DNA from: Sperchopsis tessellata
Taxonomy: Eukaryota; Arthropoda; Insecta; Coleoptera; Hydrophilidae
Assembly (NCBI GenBank): GCA_033557685.1
Contig: JAWQRN010000135.1
Span: forward strand, 1 to 36,710
DNA: 36,710 nt
Direction of reading: 5' to 3'
Part shown: piece after piece, positions 1 through 12,400 of the stretch
How the letters are laid out: each line of letters opens with the position of its first letter
How positions within the stretch are numbered: position 1 is the stretch's first letter
Made by a program: the position numbers and the translations under genes
The notes under the pieces: model-generated
The model's database searches: none
Told to the model about the DNA's origin: nothing
Seen by the model: the letters and a program-made list of their open reading frames with translations, nothing else

Positions 1-1670
1 TATATATATATCTTAAACTCTTTTTTTCTGCCTTTTTGCAGCAGTGCATGAGTTTTAAACGTTTTCAAAATTCAACAACATAAGTAAAGATTTGTTTTTA
101 AATTAAGGCGGTTGTGTAGTCAGAAAATTAATACAAGAATTTAAATATCTGCTGTACATTCAGAATCCCAAATATTAAATTTTTGTTTAAGTAATTCGCC
201 GAATATGTACTTCGTAAAAATAATAATAATAATCTATTATCTTATCTTATATACAACAAATTTTCGTTTTTCTTCTTGCCGACCTTTCGTCCACCGTTAC
301 AGGGGATATTATCGAGACATGTAGCTCTCAAAAGTGCTAGTTATCGTTATTAATTGGTATTGTTCTGGCATAGGTCTAGTGAAAAAATAGATGCTGCAAA
401 GTGTTCTAAAATATTTTAGATGTATCCATCAAAAGTAATCAAAATACCTCTTATTTTGTGCGCTATAAATATTATAATAAGAAATCCATGATTGTATGCA
501 AGTATTACCTATTTGAAGAAATTCTAAACACGATAGACCTGGTTTGGTAAACCTATAGCAAACATGCCCATAAAAAAACACAAAGTACAAAAAAAAGCCA
601 ATGAAAAACTGTAACTTTGTGTGCGAAGATTATTTGTAACGTAATCAAGTAACTGTAAAATTTATAAATACACACAACATAAAAGATGCACTTCTTCCAA
701 ATTATCTAAATAACCTACTAAACGGAAGCAACGACTCTCTGTTCAAGCTCAAACTTATAACGCTAACACTTTTGTATTAGTTTTTTTTTAAGTATTTTGG
801 ATTGTTCATTTCCAATGAATTATTGGGACTAAAAAAATGACAATATATTCGCCAAATTTATGTAACGTCGGTATTTTGTAATGTAACATTCAAACCGTTG
901 TTCAATGGAAATATTCAAAAAAACCGTATGCCACGTAACCATGGGCCGGTGCAAAAATGGTCTGATAAAATTTTAAACTGGCTTTAAATTAAAATTGTAC
1001 TATAAATTGCCCTAAAATATAAAATTATCTTTATTATAATTTCTCGCCTACACACGTAAAGTCTATTTCCTCAAATGTAATATTGTAGTCTTCAAACTCT
1101 TGTTTGAAATTTTCGCAAATATTCTCTAATAACGCAAGTTAAAAAGTCACGCCCGTTTTCCAAAAAAGTGTAAGCTAACATTGCTCAATTTATTAAGGCC
1201 ACCACCTTTAGAAGTCCGAATATTTTTAAAATTACAATTTTTGATTTGGTTGTGTGAGCTTAAAAAGATCACCTACCATGTTCTATACCAAAAATATATA
1301 TCTTTGGCAAATATGAGCAAAAAAAAATAAAACGCATCTGCTACACAAAAATGGATTAGCAAATTGTATCCAAATAATTAGCATACCTACACACACAGTT
1401 TCAAACGCAAATACCTGCAGTAGTTAAAAGAATTTGTTAAATTGTATATTTTTTGCATGACAAAGTTAGATCTACACTAGATTGAATGACTTAACTCGGT
1501 TAAATTAACAAATTGTAACATTTATGGCCGAATTGTGTGAACATTTTAGAGTCTTTAAATTCTAGTGATACGTTTCTTTATATGTTAATACATGAAAAAG
1601 ATGAATCGTGATTATGAACTCCAAGTTAAAATTATATAATTTTATCTTATGCCAACTTAATGTAATTCAG
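1..1670. other. Gene-free A+T-rich stretch
   Basis: No coding region, RNA gene or recognisable transposon domain was found here. The stretch starts inside a TA dinucleotide run and has a short AAT trinucleotide run near 220-235. Reading frames are short and show no protein family signature. It is probably intergenic DNA or the intron of a gene lying outside the window. Confidence 0.6.
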
Positions 1671-1785
1671 AGCCGCCTTGGTAGTTCACTGGTTAACCTA
1701 TGAGCTTGAAAAGCGAGGGAAATTGAATTCCAATTTGAACACTGAATGCGGTAAAATTTCCAGGTGTTGTCCGACATACAATAAG
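1671..1785 (+). repeat. SINE copy 1, degenerate, internally deleted
   Basis: The 5' part (GCCGCCTTGGTAGTTCACTGG) resembles the tRNA-like head of the SINE copies at 26931 and 33397. It then passes directly into the tail block seen at 3520-3575: AATTCCAATTTGAACACTG followed by GCGGTAAAATTTCCAGGTG. The middle of the element, including the block ACTGTGGGTCCC, is missing. This is the weakest of the five copies. An open reading frame on the other strand across it is a by-product. Confidence 0.5.
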
Positions 1786-2995
1786 CAAAAATCTGGAGAT
1801 TTTACACCTTTTTATGGGTCTTGACTTCGATAAACTGTACATATCAGGTACTTTATTAAAACGCGGACAAGAGTTTATTTTCCACGCATTTTCTGTCATT
1901 TCATATACAACTTCCATCATTCATTTAAATTTAGTGTAATAAAGAACCAGAACTAAGGAAAAGATACACAAATTGTTTTGCTTTTTAATGCATTCGCTTA
2001 ATGATTTAACTGGCGGTGATGTCACAAGGATGTTAACAAGAGTCATGTATTAGTTTACAGGGAATTTAACACGTGTGCATTGATGACCCACACAGGCTAA
2101 TGTAAATGAAGTTTGTACCTAACTATCGTAATTTTTCGATTTTTTTTTTTAATTGAATGACGAGCGAACTATTATAGACATCTAAGTATTTGCATACAAT
2201 TAAATAAAAATTAATTTGATTATGACCTTGTTATTAATATTTATCACTTACATCCTCTACAATATGGTGGCGAGCAGCGGTGGATTTATATATTTACGGA
2301 TGGATAATTTAACCCTTACTGAATACTTTATTTTTTATCTCGTTGGTAGTTCTTAATTATTTGTAAGACCCTTAACATTAGTAAATAGTAAATCCCGCTA
2401 CTGCACACCAGTAACGGCTCCTCCATGTAGTCATTTGGCAATGACCTCCCATACAAAAATTATTATTTTTAACTTGCAAAATATATTAGGCTAGGTAAAC
2501 TAGGCAGTGCGTTACTGTGTACACGTTTCCCAGGTTAAACGAACTAAGGAATTCATCCATAGCACCGATGTTCGAAGAGTATTATATAAACGAGTGGAGT
2601 AGTGATGGATATAAATAAGAATTTACAGAAATTAGTAAAGGATAGAGACACCAAATCTTTCCTTTTGGGGTATTGACTTACGACTCACTAGATGACACAA
2701 AACAGTTCTTTACAGCCAGCAATACAGTGACTGGATATTTTGCACGTGATACATAATTTCTTAAGCACGTCTTCTAGTTATTTACTTCTGTATATTAGTT
2801 GAATTTGTGTATTATTATTTATGTGTAAGATTTAAGTTCTCAAGCATATCAGTACAACGCATTTTAAAACTTAAAAATGAAGGAAAGTTATATTTTGAAG
2901 AATTTTTAAAACTCAAGCAATTTGACCACCCAATACAATAATTAAACATTATGCAAACATCTATGGAGAATAAAAAAGAAGTTATTAGGAACTTT
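1786..2995. other. Gene-free stretch
   Basis: No supported gene or element. Open frames are short and lack any recognisable motif. An open frame on the minus strand between 2815 and 3030 reads into the SINE fragment at 3000-3110 and is not a gene. Confidence 0.55.
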
Positions 2996-2999
2996 CGTG

Positions 3000-3110
3000 A
3001 ATCTATCGGGTTAGCCCGGAAGACGAGCACTACAAAGACTTTTCCCTAATCACAAAAGGCCGACCGCCTCCGGGACTCGGACCTGAGACCCCACGCTTAG
3101 TAGCCAGGCA
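3000..3110 (-). repeat. SINE copy 2, head fragment
   Basis: Read on the minus strand this has the SINE head: GGCTACTAAGCGTGGGGTCT, a B-box-like GTCCGAGTCCC, then GATTAGGGAAAAGTCTTTGT and CTCGTCTTCCGGG. All of these are shared with the copy at 26931. The copy stops just before the block that would continue into ACATAAAACTGTGGG, so its 3' half is missing. It lies inverted relative to the tail-bearing copy 0.3 kb away. Confidence 0.75.
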
Positions 3111-3421
3111 TAATTACGTGAAAATAATTTAACCAATACATAAAATTTTCATTTAATCCAATAGCTTGATTTAGAGGCGTCTATTTTTCTTCTTTGTCAA
3201 TATTTTTTTTCCAAATAACCATATATTTCATTTTGATATGTATAAAATGTTTCTTTACATACTTCGTCTTAACATACCATCGTGTGGAGGCTGTTTTGCG
3301 TAGTCTTGCCTTAACAACTTCTAATATTTTTATTTTCACTTACTGCAAAAAGCAGGACTATATTTAGCTGGTGAGCATAATTAAATCAAAGTAAACTTTT
3401 ATTCATATAAACAAAAAACAA

Positions 3422-3650
3422 ATTTTGGTGTGACGCTCTGGTCGGTCAACTGAGCGGAGGGACGTAAAACTGTGGGTCCCGTGTATTTTAGGAAAAAATA
3501 AAGACCACGTGCACGTAAAAGAACCCAATTTCAGTTGGAACACTAGATGCGGCAAAATTCCCAGGTGAGGGAGTCTAATCCTTGGCGTCGGTGATAAGCC
3601 AAAGCAGCAGAAATGATGTTATAGTCCTAAAAAATATATTTCTGAATTTA
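3422..3650 (+). repeat. SINE copy 3, body and tail
   Basis: It contains the shared body ACGTAAAACTGTGGGTCCCG, then CCACGTGCACGTAAAAGAAC, then CACTAGATGCGGCAAAATTC and CCAGGTGAGGGAGTCTAATC. The 3' end (GCCAAAGCAGCAGAAATGAT) matches the copy at 26931. The tRNA-like head is absent or too diverged to recognise. Confidence 0.75.
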
Positions 3651-3958
3651 ACAGTAGAAGTAGAAGAAATAATACGCCGATTTATAACTAACCATCCTCT
3701 ACTTGTTTTATTGCCTGCAAAATTTCTTTAATAGTTTGTGATATAATTATTTCGGAGGTGAAATACATTCCAGTTTAGAACTATAGAGAAAACTTTCCCC
3801 AAGAGGTTTATAAACTGGCAAAATATTGTAAACAATTACAAATTAAAAACTAAACTAGAGGTTCTACAATCGTGGAGACTTTTATAACAGTACTGGGGTT
3901 ATTGCCATTTTACAATGGTTCATAAATAATAACCTCCGTAATAAGTTTTCGGAAAATT

Positions 3959-4190
3959 GTTAAAATTTTGTGTACACTTCCTATAACTACCGTAGAAAGT
4001 TAACGCTGCTTTTCAACTTTAAAACTCATTAAAACCTTTTTAAGGAATACTATGAGACAAGGAAGGTTATGTGCCTTGGCTATGCTAAGCATTGAAAAAG
4101 CACTAATTAAAAACAAAAACAATTTAAATCACTTAGTAATTAACTATTCTGCCACCCAAAAGCACAGGAGAATTGACCTGGAATTAAGTC
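3959..4190 (+). mobile_element. hAT transposase C-terminal (hATC) fragment, broken
   Basis: One frame reads from KILCTLPITTVES through a stop codon at the position where hAT transposases usually have Glu (ERSFS-type motif), then RCFSTLKLIKTFLRNTMRQG and RLCALAMLSIEKALI, ending near HRRIDL. This is the hATC dimerisation domain of hAT transposases, where 'L-KLIK-YLRS' followed by 'RL--LAMLSIE' is highly conserved. Only this C-terminal domain remains. The N-terminal zinc finger and RNase H-like catalytic core are not visible upstream. The downstream open frame to 4354 adds sequence without hAT similarity. Family identity is well supported; the host element's ends were not found. Confidence 0.8.
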
Positions 4191-4615
4191 TAAACCTAAG
4201 GCAAGTAATTTTTTATAGAACTTACCTTTGTTCCCCACGAGCCACCACTGCTGCAGCCACAGCAATCAGAATTATGTCCGAAATTTACCATAGAATAATC
4301 ACTGTTGGGAGGCTTCAAGTTCTAATAAGAAGTTATTTTCATAATGACAATTAATAAACCTATATTTAACATCGTAAATATTACAAGAAAGGTCGACTTT
4401 ATTGTCAATAGTAGTAAGTAACGAAGAAAATAGGTTAAGGCTATATATTTACTGACTTTGAATTAAATTTGTAAGAAATTTTAAATATTGATAAAATACA
4501 AATTCCTTTAAAGTGAAATAAATTTAGTTTTAAATGTATAGATTTTTTTAAAATTTTGTTTGGAGTCCGGAGAGACTTGCCAATTGGCAAAAAAAAGATC
4601 AAAGTAAGCTTTTTA

Positions 4616-4800
4616 TCAAGAGTGGCCATCCATCCCAGATTCTGGTACTTTGTCCCTCAGCAGTAAATATCCCGGATTTTGGAAAACTGTCCCGTTTTAA
4701 ATACGGAAATTTATTACCTTTGAAATTACCACGTACGCCATATTTAACTTCAGACGCACTCTGCAGCGACCGTCGCGACACACTGCGACCATCACGGCAG
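4616..4800 (+). repeat. Possible terminal part of a non-autonomous DNA transposon
   Basis: The segment begins GAGTGGCCATCCATCCCAGA and continues with repeated TCCCGG/GTCCCG motifs (ATCCCGGATTTTGG, CTGTCCCGTTTTAAA). A GTGGCCATCC start followed by TCCCGG-rich sequence is, from memory, typical of hAT-type repeat ends in animals. No matching inverted end was found nearby, so the assignment is tentative. Confidence 0.3.
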
Positions 4801-6645
4801 ACTGACGAAAATGTTTTGTTTTATATAAAATTCGTGAAACTAGAACTGTGATCTGGATTGGAAGAGTTATTGTTTTTATTTTATTTATACATTATATTTT
4901 TTCATTTTGAAAATGGGATTTATAATACTAAAACTGCAATTTTTTATTTTTTAGCACACAAGATTATTATTAATCTGATGATAAAATAAAATAAGGAAAA
5001 TAAGAACTATTTGAATTCCATTTCATTTGTTCTGTCCCTAACACCCAACTCAAATACAGTGAATAAATTTGGGCCCCATAGCACCTAAAACTGCGGGGGC
5101 ATAGATTGTAAGGACCCATCAGCCCATAGTAATTTAAATTTTATTTTTACAACTATTTCAATTCAGTAAAATATTCCACAGACAACATCATTTATATACA
5201 AGTAACTAAGTCTTATAAATCAATAAACCCTACGTCCCTTGGATGTTGACCGATTGCAAAACATTTTCTAATGAATTTTTAAACTAATTTAAATTTTACA
5301 TAATTATCATGAAATACACAATAGCCTTTAAATATTTTTTTTTTATTTTTTCACTTCCAGAGACTTTCATAATATTGAAAACTAACAGGAAAAATAATGA
5401 GCATCTAAAGTTTACTAGGAATGACCGCACACCTTCAAAAACTGTTTTCGCATTTGAAAATATTGTAGTCGTCAAAAGTCATTTTAATGTTTAAAATATT
5501 GACAAACATAATTGTTTTTAAAAGTCTCCCCTGAAAACATAAATTATTAAAAAATTTTTTAATGTTAGTCCAAATGCTTAAGCTCTCATATCGCCCCGTT
5601 TAAAAAATTCACGTTTTAATGACACTGTCGAACTGTACACCATTTTTTATTTTTTTAAAAGAATAGAAGGGTATATCACAAACGATCATTTAATAGTAAT
5701 AATAAGCTAAGCATCACATTTTGAACAGGCTAATACTTCTCACCATAAAACAACAACATGTACATTAGCTGCAAAGAGAACATTTAGTGCCAAACTGCAA
5801 AAGATTAAAGAAAATCATATCTTCTCAAATCCTCCAGCTTTTTTGAAACTTGCAAATGATATACCGTACGGCACCATCACCACAGAGGATGAAATAATAT
5901 TGAAGGGGCATCTACGAAAAGATGGCCCTAATTAATGAGGATACTCCAGCTATGCCATTATTTAGAAGATGTGAGAGTCACATGTAGGAAGATGTGAAGC
6001 TCCCAGTTTCTGTCAATGAGATAAGAACTGCTTTAAATCTTTCAAGTACCCTGCGACAAACTTTAAACCACCTGATTGGCATACTGAAAAGTACCGTGGG
6101 ACAAAGTATGTATCGCATATTTAAAGCACCAGAACAGGATGTCTGTCAACTTAAAGCTTAAACCATTACAGAACACTAACTACCCAGAAGCTTATAGATC
6201 AATTTACATTTGGCGCAGGTACGGATACATTTCTAATCTTACAAATCTATTTATTGAACAGTAAATGCATATTTTCACGTACCTCAAGGGTATTTCTTAT
6301 CAAAAACAAAGTGATAAGTGTTAAGAAAAACTTTGCTTCGCCAGGCCCAGGTGCAATAAATAACTTTTCGTGGTAAAAATTTCAATCAACCCATTACCAT
6401 CTAGTCCAAGTGTTACTATTCTTACATGAAAAAAAAAGAGTTCCCTCTGACCCAAGATTATAAGTGAATTTCTTGTCTCAATTCATATTATAAACTTTTC
6501 ACAAGTATCTTACACCATAAGATCATTTATGTAGCTGAACCTGTATGGTGGAATATCTTTGAGCAGCTTGGCTCTAAAAAGAATATGGCAGGTTGCAAAG
6601 AAAACTTACTTATTGATTGATATTTTCGCCAAGATACAGTGCAGC
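4801..6645. other. Stretch without a supported gene
   Basis: No host gene is recognised. Near 5760-5920 a plus-strand frame reads without interruption for about 50 codons (AAKRTFSAKLQKIKENHIFS), and pieces near 6030-6130 also look once-coding. Both are broken by stops and I cannot assign a family. Given the LINE tail just downstream they may be the decayed upstream part of the same element, but that is inference. Confidence 0.4.
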
Positions 6646-6649
6646 TCAT

Positions 6650-7485
6650 AAGCAATCTGTTCGTGGTCAGGATAGACTATCACAAGGCATTTGATACTAC
6701 CCCCCATATACTCATATTGGGGTTGCTGGAGTATCCATGAAAATGTAGTGGAATATATGCAAAGACTAATGGCTGGTGGATGACAGTTACTTGTAGCATC
6801 CGATAAAATGACTATAACAACTGATCGGAATAGATAAAAGAAGAGAATCTTCCACAATGATTCCTTTAGACCCCTGCTGTTTTACATCTTACCCAATTAT
6901 CCATTACTCTCGGCCAAACACAAGGATATTCCAGCGAATGTAAATATCATCCAAAAACACTTACACATTTTGTCTGCATATTTTCATACTATATACATTC
7001 AGCGCCAAGCCACCCATTGAATGCTCTACTTCAACCTTTAGCATACCAACGAACACCATTCCATACATTCCAGCAGAAATCGGGGCAGATGTTGGAAATG
7101 ATTTGGCTAAGATATTCTGGAACACTATCTGTTTCCAATAATTAGGCACATATCAGCCACAAAGCCTAATATTGTCCTTTACATTTCTAAAAATGACATG
7201 TTTATGATTGAATTCATTAGTCCTGCTGAAAATAACATTGTCAGAAAATAAGGCGGAAAAGAGGACAAATATAAAGACTTTAAGATTGAGGTAGGACGGC
7301 TATACCCAGGCTACTTCTTAAGAATTATGATCTTTGTGATTGGTATATTTGGGGGGGATCCAGGGCCATCTTATTGATGAACTTAATGTTCAATCGTGGC
7401 TTAAACGCCTGCAGTTGGTTCTACAGTATGACGCTGAGGTTAAAATTCTAGAGTACTGTAGTGCAACATCTACACGATCATAATA
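6650..7485 (+). mobile_element. R4/Dong-like LINE fragment: RT and C-terminal region, degenerate
   Basis: Near 6665 a frame reads RIDYHKAFDTTPHILILGLL, which resembles reverse transcriptase motif A of R4/Dong-type elements ('DY-KAFDSVPH--I'). Further on, around 7165-7320, another frame reads KPNIVLYISKND, then MIEFISPAENNIV, KYKDFKIEVGRLYPG and FVIG. This matches the restriction-like endonuclease region of these LINEs, where KPDIVL...IIEFACP...KY-DL--E--RLW is typical. A piece near 7380-7470 (LNVQSWLKRLQLVLQ) fits the extreme C-terminus. Frames shift several times and stops are frequent, so it is a dead copy. The class assignment is from motif memory and moderately sure. Confidence 0.55.
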
Positions 7486-8175
7486 AAATAATAATATTAT
7501 TAATAATAATATATATAAAAACCAATGATTTGAAACATATTCTTGATGAATACTGCCACATTCCTCTACCAACCAAGTCTCAGCTAAAGTCATTTGAACA
7601 ATGTACTAATGCCGTGTTCATTCTCTCAGGCTTAACTTAATTTTATTTCTGTTTTACTTTACGTTGTTTTATATACTTTAGAATCACCTTTTCTACAAGT
7701 TATAGACCCTTGATAATATCATTTTACTATGATTTTTGCCTTTACATATTTGCACTAAATGTATTACTTCTTTATTCATGCAGTTTTCATAAACAATACA
7801 CATAGTATGTACACAGTGTAAATATTATTGGTCTAAACTTTATTGATTATACATTTTAAGTAATGCGCAAACATGTCTCAGTAAGACCTTAGAGACATAT
7901 TTTGAATATAATGTGAGTTCTAATTTATTAAGTAACTTTGAAATTGTTGGTCTTGACATTCATTTTACTCTCACACAATCATAATATCATTTTTATTAGT
8001 AACGTTTAACTGGCAATTTAATCACAAATTTAAAATTAAATGCTTGTTTTGCATAGTATTTTTTACACTTGTAGCAATATATGCTAAATGAATAGATGTC
8101 AGATAAAAGGAGATATTTGAAGTGTATTAATCACCCTTGTTATTAGGAATTATGCGGGTTTCATCTTCGAAGTGT
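7486..8175. other. Gene-free stretch with AT-rich palindrome
   Basis: No gene supported. Positions 7486-7518 are a run of AATAAT/ATTATT that can fold on itself (an AT-only palindromic tract). The remainder is A+T-rich without motif. Confidence 0.5.
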
Positions 8176-8365
8176 ATGTAATAAGGTAGATAGGGTTAGA
8201 AATACATGGGTGTTGAATGAATGCTCTCTTTGAATAATAATGATGGAGGTTATGTTCCGCTGGTATTGGCATTTAAAGAGAATCAACGAAGGTGAGTTAC
8301 AAAACATATCCATATATGAAGGTATGATGGATGGTAGTAGAAGTATATGTAGACCTAAGCTTATT
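8176..8365 (+). mobile_element. LINE ORF2 C-terminal fragment
   Basis: The frame reads VDRVRNTWVLNECSL, then after one stop MEVMFRWYWHLKRINEGELQ and IYEGMMDGSRSICRPK. This follows the order of a common LINE C-terminus: D-IRNEW-L-ECG, then LRWFGHV-RM, then IY-G--NG-R-RGRP. No reverse transcriptase part is left upstream. The remaining open frame to 8521 has no recognised similarity. The clade cannot be fixed from such a short tail. Confidence 0.55.
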
Positions 8366-9456
8366 CCTTCAGTTTTATTTAAAAATTCCATGAGATTTCC
8401 TCATTATAGCTCTTTTAATGGTGATAGAAGTTTATTACAGTTGTTTACTGTTCTTCTAAACTTTGGACCTATTTCTACTAAATTAAATTTCCGAAAACTT
8501 AAAATATTAATTATTTTCTAAACTTTTGTATTTTATAATAATAATTAGATATTCAGATTTTAATGTTCATTGAAATATGTTTATTACATTTCATGCATGT
8601 TTTGATAATAATATAATGTAAATTCAATTTCTGTTTACGGCTCAATATATATAATTAATTTCCGAATGCATCACTCACATACTTACAAAATTAGCATAGA
8701 TCATTTTCCACAAAGATATTACAAATATTTATAGAATGTCATAACTAATACAATAATAGTGTTCAATACTCTATTTATTAATAAAAAAAACACAAATTTT
8801 GCATATACCTTTAATCAAAACTTTAATATGTAAGTGAATTTTAAGTGCAGACAATAATTTTATGAAATAAATATTTTAAACAAGGAAACAATATTCAAGA
8901 AAAATTTAGTTAGCTTCAGAATATAGGATTTAAATCTCCTACAATACTGCTAAATTTAATACATGTATAAGTGAATCTCATTATAACCAATGATTAATTT
9001 GTGGAAAACCATGAGACCTGTTATTTTATGCACAGCACATACATAGCACAGTGTTACACAGAAACTACACAATCCTAAACATTTTCAATAAATCACAGCT
9101 AAAACTGACTGATAACAAAAGTAGGTATATAAAATTATTTACTTCATTAGAACTTTCAAGATTTAATTGATTAGTTATATAATAATATTTGGTCTCCTCC
9201 ATGCTGGCATCCTAATTTCATCCGGAAATGTTTACTACTTAGGTATTGTTATATGTCTACACTTTCAATTTAAACGTAACAACACAACATAGCTGGCAGA
9301 TCTACATAACATTTTCTTCCTTTTTACTTTCTTCACACATGAACACTGTGATAAGAAAGTATAGTAATTTATATTAGTAAGTAATAAAACAAAGTTGTAT
9401 TAATTTTCTTCTAAAGTATGACATTTAATTGGTTTATTTTATGTCTATGTTTTCAG
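8366..9456. other. Sequence upstream of the GALE start codon
   Basis: No coding sequence seen. The segment ends in a good splice acceptor (pyrimidine-rich TGTCTATGTTTTCAG, ending at 9456), one base before the GALE ATG. That suggests an untranslated first exon lies upstream, joined by an intron occupying part of this stretch. Its donor and the promoter could not be located by eye. Confidence 0.5.
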
Positions 9457-9457
9457 A

Positions 9458-12400
9458 ATGACACAACAAAAAACGGTATTCGTAACAGGTGGATCCGGAT
9501 ACATCGGAAGCCACTGCATCATAGAATTGCTAAATGCAAACTACATCGTCATTGCCATTGACAATTTTGCCAACAGTGTCACTAACAGCCATGGAGAATC
9601 ATGTGCCTTGAAAAGAGTGGAAACAATCACTGGAAAGTCAGTAACATTCTACAAACTAGATCTCTTAAACAAAGATGCAATTATAGAAGTTTTTGAAAAA
9701 GTAAGTAAACAAGAATATGTTGTACATTCTAAAAAGAATAATTTTCAATTGTAACCGGATATTTCAACAGGTGATTCAGATCGCCGAAGTGTAATGAAAA
9801 TTCCTTTGGAAAGATTAATATTAAGCCATCAAATAAGTAATAAAAAAAACTGAACTTATGCCACAGATTTTTAAATTCCACATACCGTATCTCATTTTTG
9901 ACCAACTAAAACAGAGAGGAAGAAATAAAGCTCGTTTATGAGATACTTAATAAAATCCATTTTTATTTGGTGCTTAAATTTTTATGACCATTAGATACTC
10001 GACTATAAGGTCAATATTCTACTATATTAATTATTTGTGAGTTTGGTAACAAAGATTGAAAAAATTTTACAGTAATTTTTATTTCAATGCAACAAGCTCT
10101 ATCATCTGTTTAAATATATGAGCAATTTACAATTACCCTGTGAATTTTGTTTGATTGACTTTTGCTACACACATAATTTTCATGTGAAAAAGTAAAATAC
10201 TCAATATAATTTTATGTATAAATTTAACAGCACAACATAGATTGCGTCATTCACTTCGCTGCAATGAAAGCAGTTGGGGAATCCATGGAGTACCCTTTAC
10301 TGTACTACAAGAACAATTTGGTGGGCATGTTAAATATATTGGAGGTAATGGAGGCCTACGAATGCTACCAACTAGTATTTTCAAGTTCTTGCACTGTATA
10401 TGGTGAACCTACACAATTGCCCATCACCGAAAATCACAGCATTGGAGGAAACATCACTAATGTTTATGGAAAAACAAAATATTTTATTGAAGAAATGCTA
10501 CAGGATATTGCACACTCAAATGAGGTACACAGCTTTATATTGTTTATTCTAAGATATATAATATATAAAATACAAATAAAAAAGTTGTGTTAAATCAAAA
10601 CTTGCAAAATTCATTAGAAATCAAGTATTAGCACAAATCAAGTACCCACAAGAGATATCTTTGGTTTTTGCTATAAATGCTCTTTTACAATTTAATTTTG
10701 TATGCCTTTATGTGTATGAATATGTTGTTGAGGAGTAGGGGTGTTCCATATACATATAATGGGTAAGGCATCGAGCCTCATCTTCAGGACAAACTAGTTA
10801 AAGGTAATACAATAATGAACAAATGAGAAAATGCATCAAGGCAAAAGGCCTTTTCTAGATAGTTGGTTGTTTCCTTATTGGACCTTTCCCCATTATATGT
10901 TTATGTGTATGGACTATAGATTCAAAATATATAAAACACATATTTATGACATCTATATAGCCAATACCATTAAATTGACTCTGGATACACAATGAGAAAT
11001 CCTCTATTCATTTTTTTTACAAATCTGTAAATTTGAGCAAGTCTAGGTAAACTATTGAGAAATAGTACTGTATCTGGTTAAATGGACAAGGCTTCAAACC
11101 ACTCTAAGGTTTCATATATTCTACTATTCTTTAGAAGTAAGGTTTTTGCAGATATGAGAGATTTGAAGAACTATGGACCAATTAATTTAATATGTATATC
11201 TCATAACTTGTTGCCATAGGTACTGACATATTTTCTATTAAATGTCTTGGACTTATTAAGCAGATTGATTTTTACACGAGATTTGGTACTATTAACCATT
11301 CCATATTTGGTGTTAATCAGCATTGAAGTGATATTTTGTGAAATATGAGAAAGCATTAAATTTTGTTAAACCCTTCCGTATTCACTAGCCTATTTTAACT
11401 AATATATTATTTCTTTGGTACTCTATATACTATAAGAACATTTTTCTTTTCTAGAAATGGAACATAATTGCTCTTCGGTACTTCAATCCAGTGGGTGCTC
11501 ATCCTTCAGGTTTAATTGGTGAAGACCCAACCAAACCATTTACCAACATCATGCCATTTATTTCACAAGTTGCTATTGGTCATAAACCAGTACTGACAAT
11601 ATTTGGCGGAGATTATAACACTGTAGATGGAACAGGTGAGCTAATTTAAATCATAAGTAATATAGTTTGTAATGACACAAAATGGAGAAGGTGGTATTCG
11701 GTCATGTTAAAACTTAGAACTATCAGATCATAGCCTGGAAATAAAGGAAGTTTGTCAAAATGCCACCGATGTTGAAAAACAAGTGAAATGTGTTTAGCGG
11801 TTTTCTGTTTTTCAAAATGTCACCAGTGTTCAAAATGAATTCAGACGTGTTTATGGTGTTTGTGAATTGCCTTCCCATTCCTACATTAAAAGATTGTGTA
11901 CAAACTTTATGGAAAACGCCGATCGAGAAGAACACATTCGTCAGCTTCTTTTTGCTAGATCCTCAGAATCTTTAAGGCACTTATCACTTGAATCAGCAAC
12001 ACCCTACACCACATGTCAACAGATTGTGCACAAGACTTCAAAATTCGTACCAGATTTGACGTGTACATGCCTTGAATCAAAGTGATTACACATCTCGTTT
12101 TCAGTTTAAAAATTGGGTTTGTGAAAAATTATAGGATGATAAGAATTTTTTTAATCAATGATTATTTAGTAATGAGGTGACTTATCACTTGCCGGGTAGA
12201 GAAAATACCTAAAAATCAGTCATTTGGGCTATCAAAAATCCTCACACTCATTACAAACAACAGTGTGCAAGACCAAGAGTGAACGTATGGTGCACTATAA
12301 CACAGAATATGGTGTTTGGCCTTTTTTCTTTACCAAGTCAACGGTTATACTCATTCTTGGATAGGCTCCAACTATTTTTCATCTATCAACTGAAATATAA

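Noticed and set aside
7486..7518. AT palindrome as a possible replication or regulatory site
   Set aside because: Such runs arise often in A+T-rich DNA; no supporting context.
8240..8521. A possible small host gene of 93 codons
   Set aside because: The first half matches a LINE C-terminus (RWYWHLKRINEG, IYEGMMDGSR-ICRP), so it is transposon debris.
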